A stretch of 64,000 nt of DNA, from positions 124,001 to 188,000 of the forward strand of contig CAMJML010000001.1 in the NCBI GenBank assembly GCA_946407015.1. Reading direction: 5' to 3'. Within the stretch, counting starts at the first letter, position 1, and every line of letters starts with the position of its first letter. Both the position numbers and the translations under genes were made by a program. The notes below the pieces were generated by a model. That model saw nothing but the letters and a program-made list of their open reading frames with translations, made no database searches and had not been told where the DNA came from. Below, piece after piece: positions 52,554 through 61,856 of the stretch. The DNA comes from an uncultured Selenomonadales bacterium (GTDB lineage: Bacteria > Bacillota > Negativicutes > DSM-1736 > Dendrosporobacteraceae).

Positions 52554-52628
52554 AAACAAAAACTAAATATAGCTTTGCGATAATGATAAAGAATCTAAGA
52601 TTTTTTGTAAAAAAGAGGAGGAAAAACC

Positions 52629-53036
52629 ATGAGTACCACATCAGCCATTACTTCCACAACGTCCACTACGAGCACCTCGAGTACATCCTCAGCCAGTAGT
52701 TTGGATTTCGAAGAGTTTCTTCAAATCCTGGCTACAGAACTCAAGTATCAGGACCCGGACGATCCGGTCAGCGGCACCGAGTATGTGTCCCAGCTGGCCC
52801 AAATCAGTTCTCTGTCAGCCCTGTCCAGTATTAACAGCTCCTTGAATAATTCGGTAGCCTACAGCTTAATCGGCAAGGAGGCCACCTATTCCACCACCGA
52901 CTCGTCCGGCAATACCGTAACCGGATCAGGCACGGTGCAATCGGTCACGGTTTCAGGCAGCAACACCTATGTCACGATTGGCGGCACCACGGTAAATTAT
53001 GATTCCATCGTTACGGTGAGCAGTTCTTCAACCTAG
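52629..53036 (+). CDS. flgD: Flagellar hook-capping protein FlgD (short form)
   Basis: FlgD caps the growing hook. The 135-residue protein has a long Ser/Thr-rich N-terminus (about 1-22), then FEEFLQILATELKYQDPDDPVSGTEYVSQLAQIS, which is the conserved FlgD N-terminal signature. It ends after a short beta domain. This is much shorter than E. coli FlgD (about 230 residues), as often in Firmicutes. ATG 52629 follows AGAGGAGGAA. Confidence 0.9.
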   Translation: MSTTSAITSTTSTTSTSSTSSASSLDFEEFLQILATELKYQDPDDPVSGTEYVSQLAQISSLSALSSINSSLNNSVAYSLIGKEATYSTTDSSGNTVTGSGTVQSVTVSGSNTYVTIGGTTVNYDSIVTVSSSST

Positions 53037-53141
53037 CGGCCGCACGTGTACCGCGTAACCGGACCCAATTCGGGAGGTTATTTCTATTTCAGAATGATTG
53101 ATGAGATAGGTTCATTACGAAGGAATATTGGGGGTTTTCTT

Positions 53142-54770
53142 GTGGCGATCATGAATGCATTAACCACTGCCGTATCAGGACTCAAGGCCCAGCAAACATC
53201 ACTGGATGTTATTGCCAATAATATTGCCAATGTCAATACGACCGGCTATAAAGCGCAAACCGTTTCTTTCAGTGATCTGCTCAGCAACACCATCAGTGCC
53301 GCTTCCAGCTCAACGGCTACTACCGGCAGTGTCAACGCCCAGCAAGTCGGTCTAGGCGTCAAGGTTGCCAGCACCAGCACCGACCTGTCGGTCGGCAGTA
53401 CGTCATCGAGCAGCAGTGCGACCGATGTTGCGCTGACTGGTGCCGGTTATTTTATCGTTCAGACCAGCAGCGGTGAATATGAGTTTACCAGAAACGGCAG
53501 TATGACCACTGATGAAAATGGCAATTTAACGATCAATGGCTATATTGTCTGCGGTTGGACGGATTATACGCTGGATGCCGACGGCAACAAAGTCTACAAT
53601 ACGGATGGCGCGGTTGAAGCGATTAATATCTATAGCGATGATTACAGCGGCAATAAACAAACACTGGCCGCAAAAGCGACGACTACAGCGACCCTTAGCG
53701 GTACGGTGAATTCCGGCTCGACAGTGGTGTCAGGCGCAACCTTGCAGAACATCGGGGATACTTCTTCCATTACCGACTGGGATGCCACAACGACCATTGA
53801 CGTAGTCGACGAGCAGGGCAATACAACCGAGGTGACCATCAATTTAAAGAAATGCGCAACCGATGGCACGACAACCAGCTGGTACTGGGAAGTCAGCGGA
53901 GATGACTTAACCATCAGTCCTTCCAGTGGCTACATTGCGTTTGATTCCAGCGGAAAAATGGTCACTTCGGCCACGGCGCTGACTGGGGACATCGATACCA
54001 GCGTCACCAATACTACGGGCTATTCCGACAGTGACATTACGTTGAGTACCGGCTTGACCACAGGCAGTTACACCGTTACGGTGGCTGACTCATCCACTAC
54101 AGGCACATACGACATTACGCTGACCGATGCCAGTGGCAACACCTATACCACCACTTCGAGCGACGGCTCGGCGACATTTTCAACTTCTTCAGGAACCATT
54201 ACCCTGGCGGCGCCGGCAACTTTGTCCACCGGAACGTCGACTTTTACCGTCAGTGAAGGGACAACCTATACGTTTGATTCCAGTCCGTCGTTGACCATGA
54301 CCTCGACCACTGCCGGAACCCAAGCCGTTACGGTTGAGCTGGATTTATCCGGGATTACCGCCACTAACAGCAGTTCGGCCTCCTTAAGCGGTGATACGGA
54401 CGGTTATGAGGCCGGTACGGCGCAAAGCTACAGCATTTCAACCGACGGTACCATTTATGCCACTTATTCAAACGGACAAATCGTTTCGGTCGGGCAAATT
54501 GCCCTGGCTATATTTCAGAATGCGAACGGTTTGGTAAAAGACGGTGATAGCCTGTATAAAGCTTCCGTTAGTTCGGGAAGCTACCAAACCGTCGTGGCCG
54601 GCACCGGCGGGTCGGGAACCATGACCTCCTACGCGCTGGAACTATCCAACGTTGATCTGGCCAGCCAGTTCAGCTCCATGATGATCAGCCAGCGGGCTTA
54701 TCAGGCGAACAGCAAAGTAATGTCTACAGCTGACGACATGCTCCAGTCCTTGATCAATATGGTGGGCTGA
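53142..54770 (+). CDS. flgE: Flagellar hook protein FlgE
   Basis: GTG 53142 with GGGGG 6 nt upstream is preferred; the open frame extends to 53046 without homology and ATG 53151 has no site. The 542-residue protein has MNALTTAVSGLKAQQTSLDVIANNIANVNTTGYK in its first 45 residues (given here as the conserved rod/hook N-terminus) and SSMMISQRAYQANSKVM at the C-terminus. Both are axial-protein coiled-coil ends. The middle (about 190-440) is rich in Ser/Thr/Gly and probably forms the surface domains. FlgF/FlgG can be excluded by size. Confidence 0.85.
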   Translation: MAIMNALTTAVSGLKAQQTSLDVIANNIANVNTTGYKAQTVSFSDLLSNTISAASSSTATTGSVNAQQVGLGVKVASTSTDLSVGSTSSSSSATDVALTGAGYFIVQTSSGEYEFTRNGSMTTDENGNLTINGYIVCGWTDYTLDADGNKVYNTDGAVEAINIYSDDYSGNKQTLAAKATTTATLSGTVNSGSTVVSGATLQNIGDTSSITDWDATTTIDVVDEQGNTTEVTINLKKCATDGTTTSWYWEVSGDDLTISPSSGYIAFDSSGKMVTSATALTGDIDTSVTNTTGYSDSDITLSTGLTTGSYTVTVADSSTTGTYDITLTDASGNTYTTTSSDGSATFSTSSGTITLAAPATLSTGTSTFTVSEGTTYTFDSSPSLTMTSTTAGTQAVTVELDLSGITATNSSSASLSGDTDGYEAGTAQSYSISTDGTIYATYSNGQIVSVGQIALAIFQNANGLVKDGDSLYKASVSSGSYQTVVAGTGGSGTMTSYALELSNVDLASQFSSMMISQRAYQANSKVMSTADDMLQSLINMVG

Positions 54771-54804
54771 TTGCTGAAATGAATGCAATTGAATAAAAAA
54801 TACA

Positions 54805-54825
54805 CCGGCTGCAGCCTGCAGCCGG
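54805..54825 (+). promoter_or_regulatory. Perfect GC-rich hairpin between flgE and flgK
   Basis: CCGGCTGCAG and CTGCAGCCGG (54805-54825) pair around one base. No T tract follows, so it is more likely an mRNA-processing or stability hairpin than a terminator. Confidence 0.5.
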
Positions 54826-54857
54826 ATACGATTTTGGTATGAAAGCAGGAGGCGCCT

Positions 54858-56348
54858 ATGACGTCAACTTTTGGAACCTATAGTATTGCCTATTCCGGCA
54901 TGTACGTCAATCAGGCTGCTTTGACGACGACAAGCACCAATCTGGCCAACATTGATACAACGGGAGCATCCAAAGTTCAATTGTCCAGTGTCGAACTCGC
55001 TACCGCCACAGCAAGCGGTACTGCCAGCGGCAGCGGCGTCAGTGTGGCGTCTATCACCCGTTCCCGCGACATCTATCTGGACCGGACCTACCGCACGGAG
55101 AATGCCGAGGCCACTTATTTGTCGGTAAAAAGCGGCAATTTAGAATATCTTGATCAAATCCTATGCGAATATGAGACCGACTCGTCCAGCGAAACGACGA
55201 CGACCACCACTGGCCTTCAGGCGGTCATTGATGATTTTTTTGCGGCCTGGGAGGCGCTTGCGACCGACGCCAGCTCAGAGAGCACGCGCAGCGAAACCAT
55301 CGCCGCCGCGGTTGACTTGATTGACATGCTCACCGCTATTGATGAACAGCTGCAGCAATTGCAGGCCGATGCGGTCACCGGGGTTCAGGATGGCGTCGAC
55401 AGTCTGAATGAGCTGGCCTGGCAGGTTGCGGCGCTCAATCAGCAGATTTCTAAGGCCGAATCCGGTGGCGGGGAAGCCAGTTATCTGCGGGATCAGCGAG
55501 ATACCCTGCTGGATCAAATGTCGGCTCTGGCCGATATTTCCGTCACTGAATCCAACGGGACACTCAAGGTAACGCTGGGGGGAGTATCGTTGGTCAACGG
55601 AGCGACTGTTCATGAATTGGTGGTAGCGGGGACTGGTACAACTGATGATCCGCTCACCGTCAAATGGGCAGGCTCGGGAAATACGGCTACCATCAAAAGC
55701 GGCAGCATCAAGGCTTATCTGGAGGACGCCGATCAAACCGGTTATGAGGCGATCGACGCGGACGATATTCCTTATAATTTTACAGCTACGGCAACCAGTT
55801 CGATCACAACGCTGCGTCAGGCGCTGAATGTGCTGATCACCACCTTGGCGGTGGAAGTCAATGCGCTTTGCACATCCGGGGTTGATCTGAATGGGGATGC
55901 CGGTCAGGTTCTTTTTACTGTCATTGATTCCAGCCAGCCCTTAAGTATTACCAATATTCAGGTTAATCCGGAACTGGTGGATGATCCGGATCTATTAGTG
56001 ACCTCAGCCAGCGGTGAAGACGGGGATAACACGATTGCCAGTCAAATTGCCAAGCTGAGCCAGGATACCACTTCTTTTGCCAGCAGCGGGATCGCTCTGG
56101 ATATTACCGATTTCTATAAAGCGGTGACAACCTGGCTGGGAACAGCCGGTGACGAAGCTGCAACCAAATACGAAACGCAGGCCGCGCTGGTCACGCAACT
56201 GGATTATCAGCGTCAGTCCGTATCAGGCATCTCGATTGATGAGGAAATGTCCAACATGATTAAATTTCAAACCGCTTATGCCGCCAGTGCCCGGGTGATG
56301 AGCACAATTGACGGACTGCTTGGCGACTTGATTGAGGTTTTAGATTGA
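54858..56348 (+). CDS. flgK: Flagellar hook-associated protein FlgK (copy 1, divergent)
   Basis: FlgK (HAP1) joins the hook to the filament. This 496-residue copy has the axial N-terminus (YSIAYSGMYVNQAALTTTSTNLANIDTTGASK) with the usual Tyr-Ser-Arg segment replaced by ASKVQ. A coiled middle (AWEALATDASSESTRSETIAA) resembles FlgK's helical domain. The C-terminus (QSVSGISIDEEMSNMIKFQTAYAASARVMSTID) is strongly FlgK-like. ATG 54858 follows GCAGGAGGCG. A second, more typical FlgK follows directly. Confidence 0.85.
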   Translation: MTSTFGTYSIAYSGMYVNQAALTTTSTNLANIDTTGASKVQLSSVELATATASGTASGSGVSVASITRSRDIYLDRTYRTENAEATYLSVKSGNLEYLDQILCEYETDSSSETTTTTTGLQAVIDDFFAAWEALATDASSESTRSETIAAAVDLIDMLTAIDEQLQQLQADAVTGVQDGVDSLNELAWQVAALNQQISKAESGGGEASYLRDQRDTLLDQMSALADISVTESNGTLKVTLGGVSLVNGATVHELVVAGTGTTDDPLTVKWAGSGNTATIKSGSIKAYLEDADQTGYEAIDADDIPYNFTATATSSITTLRQALNVLITTLAVEVNALCTSGVDLNGDAGQVLFTVIDSSQPLSITNIQVNPELVDDPDLLVTSASGEDGDNTIASQIAKLSQDTTSFASSGIALDITDFYKAVTTWLGTAGDEAATKYETQAALVTQLDYQRQSVSGISIDEEMSNMIKFQTAYAASARVMSTIDGLLGDLIEVLD

Positions 56349-56379
56349 ACGTTTAACAATCTGAGAAGGAGGACGTGTC

Positions 56380-57888
56380 ATGGCATCAACCTTTTTGGGG
56401 CTTAGTATTGCCAGCCGTGGCCTAAATGCCGCCCAGGTCGGGCTGTCGGTGACGACCAACAATATGAGCAATATTGATACAACCGGTTACTCGCGGCAGG
56501 TTGTCAACCAGACCTCCATTGGACCGGCCGCCGTTTATAGCAGCAGCCTGGTAGGGGCAGGAGTCGAGGTGACCTCGGTGGATAACGTGCGGAGTTTTCG
56601 TTTGGATCAGAAATATTGGAAAGAAAATGCCGCGGCCAGCAAACTGGAGGCTGAGAACACTTATCTGGAGCAAATTGAAGAAGTGTTTGGCAGCACCGAC
56701 AGCAGTTCGATCAGCACGGCGCTGGATGATTTCTATTCGGCTCTGGAGACGCTGTCCACCGATCCGAGCGATGCTGCGGCCCGGGAAGTCGTTTTGGAAA
56801 ATGCGAAAAATCTCTGCAGTGTTTTGAATGAAACCGCGGCAAGCCTGACCGATCTGCGCAATGACCTCAACGGCGAGGTGAAAACCGCTGTAGCGCAAAT
56901 CAATTCTTATGCGGCGCAAATAGCGGCTCTGAATCAGCAGATTGCCGTTGCTTCCGCATCCGGGGCATCGACCAATGAACTGGAGGATCAGCGCTCGCTT
57001 TTGGTGGACGAATTGTCCGGCTTAGTTGGCATCAGTGCCACAGAATGCGATGACGGCAGTCTGACGATTACGGTGGAAGGCGTTACCCTGGTCAAGGGAA
57101 ATAAGGCCAGAGAGCTGGAGTGCTACACCGTGACCGATTCAACCAGTGACCAGTACGGTATGTATGGTATCCGTTGGAGCGACACCGGTGCCAGTTTCGA
57201 TTCCGGTGATTCCGGGGCTTTGAATGGCTATCTGGCGGTTCGCGACGGCAATAGCTCTTCTGATCAGGGTATCCCTTATTACCTCAGCCAGCTGAATGAA
57301 TTTGCGCGTACCTTTGCCCAGGCCTTCAATGAAGGGGTGACGGCAGGGTCGACCGAGTACAGTGGTCACGCCGACGGGACGGGGCTGGATGACTCTACCG
57401 GAATCCGCTTTTTTACGTATGACGGATTATCCTCCGATGACTTTTTGGCAAGCGGCAGCGACACCAGTGTCATTTATCAAAATATCACCGCCGCCAATAT
57501 TTCAGTGTCCGCCGATATTCAGGAAAACACCGACAAGATCGCCGCCGCATCCAGTTCGGGCGGGGAGGATAACGGTGAAAACCTGGCCGATTTGATCAGT
57601 ATTTGCGGTTCTGTCAATATTTCCGGCAATGCGACGGTAACGGATTTATACAATGCGCTGGTGGCTAAGGTTGCCACCCACAGTGCCGGCGTACAAGCCG
57701 CCTATAACCGTAAGAGTACCATCGTAAGCTATCTGGAAAACAGCCGCTCATCGGTATCCGGTGTATCCAGTGACGAAGAAACGGTCAATCTGGCAACCTA
57801 TCAGGCGGCTTATGCCGCTTCGGCGAAGATGGTGACGGCCTGGAGTGAACTTTATCAAACAACCATTAACATGGTGAACGACGACTAG
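56380..57888 (+). CDS. flgK: Flagellar hook-associated protein FlgK (copy 2)
   Basis: This is a 502-residue FlgK with the normal N-terminus (LSIASRGLNAAQVGLSVTTN, then NIDTTGYSRQ) and the C-terminus VSGVSSDEETVNLATYQAAYAASAKMVTAWSELYQTTI. The start ATG 56380 has GAGAAGGAGGA upstream. The gene is 31 bp after copy 1 and the two share layout and length, so they arose by duplication. The junction may contain two different HAP1 proteins in series, or one may replace the other under some condition. Confidence 0.88.
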   Translation: MASTFLGLSIASRGLNAAQVGLSVTTNNMSNIDTTGYSRQVVNQTSIGPAAVYSSSLVGAGVEVTSVDNVRSFRLDQKYWKENAAASKLEAENTYLEQIEEVFGSTDSSSISTALDDFYSALETLSTDPSDAAAREVVLENAKNLCSVLNETAASLTDLRNDLNGEVKTAVAQINSYAAQIAALNQQIAVASASGASTNELEDQRSLLVDELSGLVGISATECDDGSLTITVEGVTLVKGNKARELECYTVTDSTSDQYGMYGIRWSDTGASFDSGDSGALNGYLAVRDGNSSSDQGIPYYLSQLNEFARTFAQAFNEGVTAGSTEYSGHADGTGLDDSTGIRFFTYDGLSSDDFLASGSDTSVIYQNITAANISVSADIQENTDKIAAASSSGGEDNGENLADLISICGSVNISGNATVTDLYNALVAKVATHSAGVQAAYNRKSTIVSYLENSRSSVSGVSSDEETVNLATYQAAYAASAKMVTAWSELYQTTINMVNDD

Positions 57889-57906
57889 AAAAGGCGGTGA
57901 AATCGC

Positions 57907-58962
57907 ATGATGAGGATTACCAATGGGATGATTGCCGACAATACGCTGCGGAACCTGAATAAAGCGGCCAATCGTCTGGCTGCAGCCAATGCGGCGGTAT
58001 CATCCAATCAAAAAATCCAGCTGGCTTCCGATGATCCGGTAGTGGCATCGCGGGCGGTCACCTATCGCAGCTATGTCGCCCAGATTAAGCAATACCAGGA
58101 CAATGTCGATGCCGCCGATGGCTGGCAGACGGCCACCGATGACGCGTTAAGCAGCCTGAGCGATCTCATTACAACGGTAAAGACGTTAGCCACCCAGGCG
58201 GCCAGCGATACGAACAGTGAAGAGGATTTAGCGGCTATTAAGGAACGGATCGAAACGCTGCGTGACCAAGCGGTCTCGCTCATGAACACCACCTATGCCG
58301 GCCGGTATATCTTTGGCGGTTACAGCACCAGCGAAGCTCCTTATGAGGTAGTTGATACCGACGTTGGCACAACCGTTACGTTTAAAGGTGATATTCTGAG
58401 TCTTGGCGGGGTAATTTCCGCTGATGTCTCGGATGAAGATATTGCCAATTACTACTCGGCTAACGCCGATGCGGGTTATGAAAGCAGCGGTGCGCAAAAT
58501 ATCAATTACAATATCGGTTTTAACACTACCGTGACCGTGAATATCGAAGGCCAGAATGTCACCGGATCAGGCAGCGGCAATTTGTTTGACACTTTCGCCA
58601 AACTGCTGCTGGCCTTGGACGGTGAAACCAGCTATAAAACGGCTGAGGCGGATTCAGCCGGCAATGTCACCGTCACAACCAACTCCCTTGATTTAAGCGC
58701 GTTGATTGATGAGCTTAGCGCCAATCTGGAAACAGTGACGGTGGCTCAGGCCCGTTTGGGAGCGCGCATGGACACGGTAGACAGTGTTTCCGACCGCCTG
58801 GATGACGCCTATACGGCCTACACCGCTTTAATGACGGATAACGAAGGCATTGATACGGCTGCAGCCGCCACCGAACTGAGCAGTGCCGAGTATACCTATG
58901 AAGCGGCGCTGGCAGTTGGCGCCAAAGTCATTTCCAAGACCTTGATTGACTATATTGCTTAA
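57907..58962 (+). CDS. flgL: Flagellar hook-associated protein FlgL
   Basis: This 351-residue HAP3 sits between FlgK and flagellin. It has the flagellin-like N-terminus (MRITNGMIADNTLRNLNKAA, QLASDDPVVASRAVTYRS), GRYIFGGYSTSEAPYE, and the C-terminal coiled coil (AQARLGARMDTVDSVSDRLD). ATG 57907 is 7 nt after GGCGGTG; ATG 57910 next to it is an alternative. Confidence 0.92.
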   Translation: MMRITNGMIADNTLRNLNKAANRLAAANAAVSSNQKIQLASDDPVVASRAVTYRSYVAQIKQYQDNVDAADGWQTATDDALSSLSDLITTVKTLATQAASDTNSEEDLAAIKERIETLRDQAVSLMNTTYAGRYIFGGYSTSEAPYEVVDTDVGTTVTFKGDILSLGGVISADVSDEDIANYYSANADAGYESSGAQNINYNIGFNTTVTVNIEGQNVTGSGSGNLFDTFAKLLLALDGETSYKTAEADSAGNVTVTTNSLDLSALIDELSANLETVTVAQARLGARMDTVDSVSDRLDDAYTAYTALMTDNEGIDTAAAATELSSAEYTYEAALAVGAKVISKTLIDYIA

Positions 58963-58989
58963 TTTTGCCTGCAAAGGAGGCGAAGCTTG

Positions 58990-60912
58990 ATGTCCAGCAG
59001 CATTACCACCAGTACGGTCAATGGGACAACCCGGATTACCGGGTTGTCTTCCGGGATTGATGTCGATGGCATTGTCGAGCAGCTGCTTACTGCCGAGAAA
59101 GCCAAAAAATTGAATAAACTGCAGCAAAAGCTGCAGACAGCCGAATGGACCCAGGAAGCTTACCGCAGCATTATTTCCGATATTCAGGATTTTACCAGCA
59201 CATACTTTGATGTCACCTCTTCAAGCAGCATTATGAAGGCCAGTAATTTCCTGAAATATACCGCCAGCAGCAGCAGCGCTGTTTCGGTTACCAGCTCCAG
59301 TACGGCCAGCGCCGGCAGCCATTCCGTAGCGGTCACGCAACTGGCGACAGCCGCTACGGTGACCAGCGGCAGCAGCGTTTCCAAGGATGTGCAGGCTTCT
59401 GCGGCAGCCAGCTATTCGAATCTGAGCGGCGCCAGTTTTGTGATGACCCTTGACGGAACCAAGTATACGGTTAGCTTGGATGATGTGACCGATCTGGATA
59501 GCCTGCAAACAGCCATTGACAGTGCGGTCGGTTCAGGCAAAATTAGTGTCACTGAGGATGCAAGCACTGGGTATCTGGTCATTACGGCGGCAGATGAAGG
59601 GGTTCAGGCTATTTCCATCAGTGATCCCAGCAGTGGGACCAGCGGTTTGTTCAGCCTGGGGTTTGGCAGTGATGCCATTCTGTCAAACCGGCTCAGCACG
59701 TCGGATACGCTGGCTACGATTGCTGGTCAGCTCAATACGGATACGGCCCTGACGTTTAATGACGACGGGGAGATTGAACTGACCATCAACGGGACGACGC
59801 TGACCTTTGATCAGGATGAAACACTGGCAACTATGATCTCTACGGTGAATAAAGCCGGTTTGGGTGTCACCATGAGTTACAATTCGTTAACCGGTCAGTT
59901 TGTATTGAAAGCTGACGATACAGGAGCAGGCAGTTCGATTGTGGTCAGTGATTCGGGCACAAGCAATTTTGCGGCCTTACTGCTGAGTCAATCAACAGCC
60001 GGGGTGGATGCCAAACTGACCATTGACGGACAGGCGTTAACCCGCAGTTCCAATACGGTTACGATTGACGGTGTGACGTATACCCTCAATTCAGTGACGA
60101 CTGAAGCCGCCACCGTCACGGTTACGCAGGATACGGATGGCGTTTATGATCTGATTAAAAATTTTGTGGACGCTTATAATACGCTCATTGAGACGATCAA
60201 CGCAGCGATTGATGAAAATGCCGATTCCGACTATCCGCCGCTGACCGATGATGAAAAAGAAGAAATGACGGATGAAGAAATTGAAAAATGGGAAGCCAAA
60301 GCCAAAGTCGGGTTATTGGAAAACGACTCAACCCTAAAAACTTTTCTCAGTGACATGCGCATGGCGCTCATTGATTCGGTTAGTGGGCAGTCTACGACAC
60401 TGTCCAGTATTGGTATTACCAGTGGAACCTACGACGAAAAAGGTACTCTTTATATTGATGAGGATACCCTTACAGCCGCTATTGCCAGCGATCCTGAGGC
60501 CATCATGAATTTATTTACCCAGCAGGCTACTTCGAAAAGCTCCAGCGGCACAGCTCTATCAGGGACTACGGTGGTACGCACACTCAGTTCCAGTGATTTA
60601 AGTACAAGGTACAAAGAGGAAGGGGTTGCCTACCGGTTTTACGATATCATTCAGAAAAATATTTCCACCATCCGTGACAGCGCCGGTAATAAGGGGACTT
60701 TATTGGAAAAAGCCGGTACCGAGAATGACACGACCGATACCAGCAATACCTTAAGTACACTGATTGACAAGTATGAAGATGCCATTGACGATGAAGAAGA
60801 CCGGCTGGATGAGTATCAGGAAAAGCTCTATACCAAATATACGGCGCTGGAGACCTATATCAACACCATGAATGCACAGCTTTCCGCCTTGTCTTCACTG
60901 ACCAGCAGTTAG
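58990..60912 (+). CDS. fliD: Flagellar filament cap protein FliD
   Basis: FliD (HAP2) caps the filament and helps flagellin fold. The 640-residue protein has RITGLSSGIDVDGIVEQLLTAEKAKKLN at the N-terminus, the classic FliD_N pattern. Ser/Thr-rich middle domains follow, then a C-terminal domain with RMALIDSVSGQ, SSIGITSGTYDEKGTLYIDE and a terminal coiled coil (DRLDEYQEKLYTKYTALETY). I chose ATG 58990 over the TTG just before it; AAAGGAGGCG lies upstream. It is followed by two chaperone-type genes. Confidence 0.92.
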   Translation: MSSSITTSTVNGTTRITGLSSGIDVDGIVEQLLTAEKAKKLNKLQQKLQTAEWTQEAYRSIISDIQDFTSTYFDVTSSSSIMKASNFLKYTASSSSAVSVTSSSTASAGSHSVAVTQLATAATVTSGSSVSKDVQASAAASYSNLSGASFVMTLDGTKYTVSLDDVTDLDSLQTAIDSAVGSGKISVTEDASTGYLVITAADEGVQAISISDPSSGTSGLFSLGFGSDAILSNRLSTSDTLATIAGQLNTDTALTFNDDGEIELTINGTTLTFDQDETLATMISTVNKAGLGVTMSYNSLTGQFVLKADDTGAGSSIVVSDSGTSNFAALLLSQSTAGVDAKLTIDGQALTRSSNTVTIDGVTYTLNSVTTEAATVTVTQDTDGVYDLIKNFVDAYNTLIETINAAIDENADSDYPPLTDDEKEEMTDEEIEKWEAKAKVGLLENDSTLKTFLSDMRMALIDSVSGQSTTLSSIGITSGTYDEKGTLYIDEDTLTAAIASDPEAIMNLFTQQATSKSSSGTALSGTTVVRTLSSSDLSTRYKEEGVAYRFYDIIQKNISTIRDSAGNKGTLLEKAGTENDTTDTSNTLSTLIDKYEDAIDDEEDRLDEYQEKLYTKYTALETYINTMNAQLSALSSLTSS

Positions 60913-60947
60913 GACCGGCATAGGCTGCACGCAAGGAGCGAACAGGA

Positions 60948-61367
60948 ATGGAACAATGGAAACAGGTCCGGACAGCGCTTCATTTGATGATGGATATTCT
61001 CAGCACCATTGAGGCCAATACGGAAACCTTAAGCCGTTTTGTCCGCAAGCGAGCGATAACAGGATTAAACCGGGTGCTGAGAGAGCGTGCGGTCCTAATT
61101 GATGAACTGACGGTACTCAATGGGCAATTGATCAGCGAAACGAGCTGGAAGCGCCAGCCGGAGCTGATGGTCTTATGGCAGGCGATTGGTTTAAAACAGC
61201 AGGAGATTCTCCGGCAAAGCGGGCTGGTTGTGCGGCAGGCTATGGCCGAAAAAGCCGATATTGCCGATGAAATCAGACAAATCAGGGTCAAACAGCAGGT
61301 TAGAAGCCGCTATGTTCACCACTGGGCTGTCCTGGTACCGGGTCGACAGATTAACGAAAAAGGCTGA
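60948..61367 (+). CDS. FliT/FlgN-type flagellar chaperone candidate
   Basis: This 139-residue, largely helical, charged protein lies between fliD and fliS, the usual place for FliT. ATG 60948 follows AAGGAGCG. Heptad-like stretches (RALHLMMDILSTIEANTETLS-like start, then WQAIGLKQQEILRQS and AMAEKADIADEIRQI) fit a small coiled-coil export chaperone. Sequence similarity to FliT is weak by eye, so the call rests on position and predicted helicity. Confidence 0.65.
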   Translation: MEQWKQVRTALHLMMDILSTIEANTETLSRFVRKRAITGLNRVLRERAVLIDELTVLNGQLISETSWKRQPELMVLWQAIGLKQQEILRQSGLVVRQAMAEKADIADEIRQIRVKQQVRSRYVHHWAVLVPGRQINEKG

Positions 61368-61402
61368 TTGTGTGATGCAGAAGTTACAAGGGGGAAAATA
61401 CC

Positions 61403-61795
61403 ATGAATGCGGCAACGACCGCGCAAGCGTATAAAAGGCAGCAAATTCTGACAGCACCGCCGGAGGAATTGACTTTAATGCTGTATAATGGCGCAATCCG
61501 GTTTGTCACCGAAAGCATAGCGGCCATCGGCAGCCAGGAGATACGGAAAGCGCATGCGGCCAATATCCGGGCTCAGAATATTGTGCGTGAATTTATGATT
61601 ACCATGGACATGAAGCAGGATATTTCCGCAAAATGGCTGTTAATGGACGAATATATTCTGCATTGTCTAGTACAGGGCAATATCAAGAAAGATACCGCCA
61701 AACTGGAAGAGGCAAAAGGCTTGCTGGTCGAATTTCGTGATGCCTGGTTTCAGGCCATGAAGCAGGTGCGAGCCGGCAAAACGGCTGACAAATAA
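61403..61795 (+). CDS. fliS: Flagellin export chaperone FliS
   Basis: FliS binds the C-terminus of flagellin before export. The 130-residue protein shows AYKRQQILTAPPEELTLMLYNGAIRFV near its N-terminus, a hallmark of FliS, and a helical bundle throughout. ATG 61403 follows CAAGGGGG. It is convergent with the flagellin gene, with a shared terminator between them. Confidence 0.93.
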   Translation: MNAATTAQAYKRQQILTAPPEELTLMLYNGAIRFVTESIAAIGSQEIRKAHAANIRAQNIVREFMITMDMKQDISAKWLLMDEYILHCLVQGNIKKDTAKLEEAKGLLVEFRDAWFQAMKQVRAGKTADK

Positions 61796-61812
61796 ACTGG
61801 GATTATCATAGC

Positions 61813-61844
61813 AACGGGGATGCCTCCTAGGAGGCATCCCCGTT
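61813..61844. terminator. Palindromic bidirectional terminator between fliS and flagellin
   Basis: A fully palindromic 32-bp sequence (AACGGGGATGCCTCC and its reverse complement) lies between the two convergent genes. A T-rich stretch follows on the right and an A-poor one on the left, so termination of fliS is stronger. Confidence 0.8.
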
Positions 61845-61856
61845 TGAGTATTTTTA

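Noticed and set aside
52560-52590. Sigma-28 promoter before flgD (GCGATAAT)
   Set aside because: No TAAA at the required 15-bp spacing; kept only as a remark.
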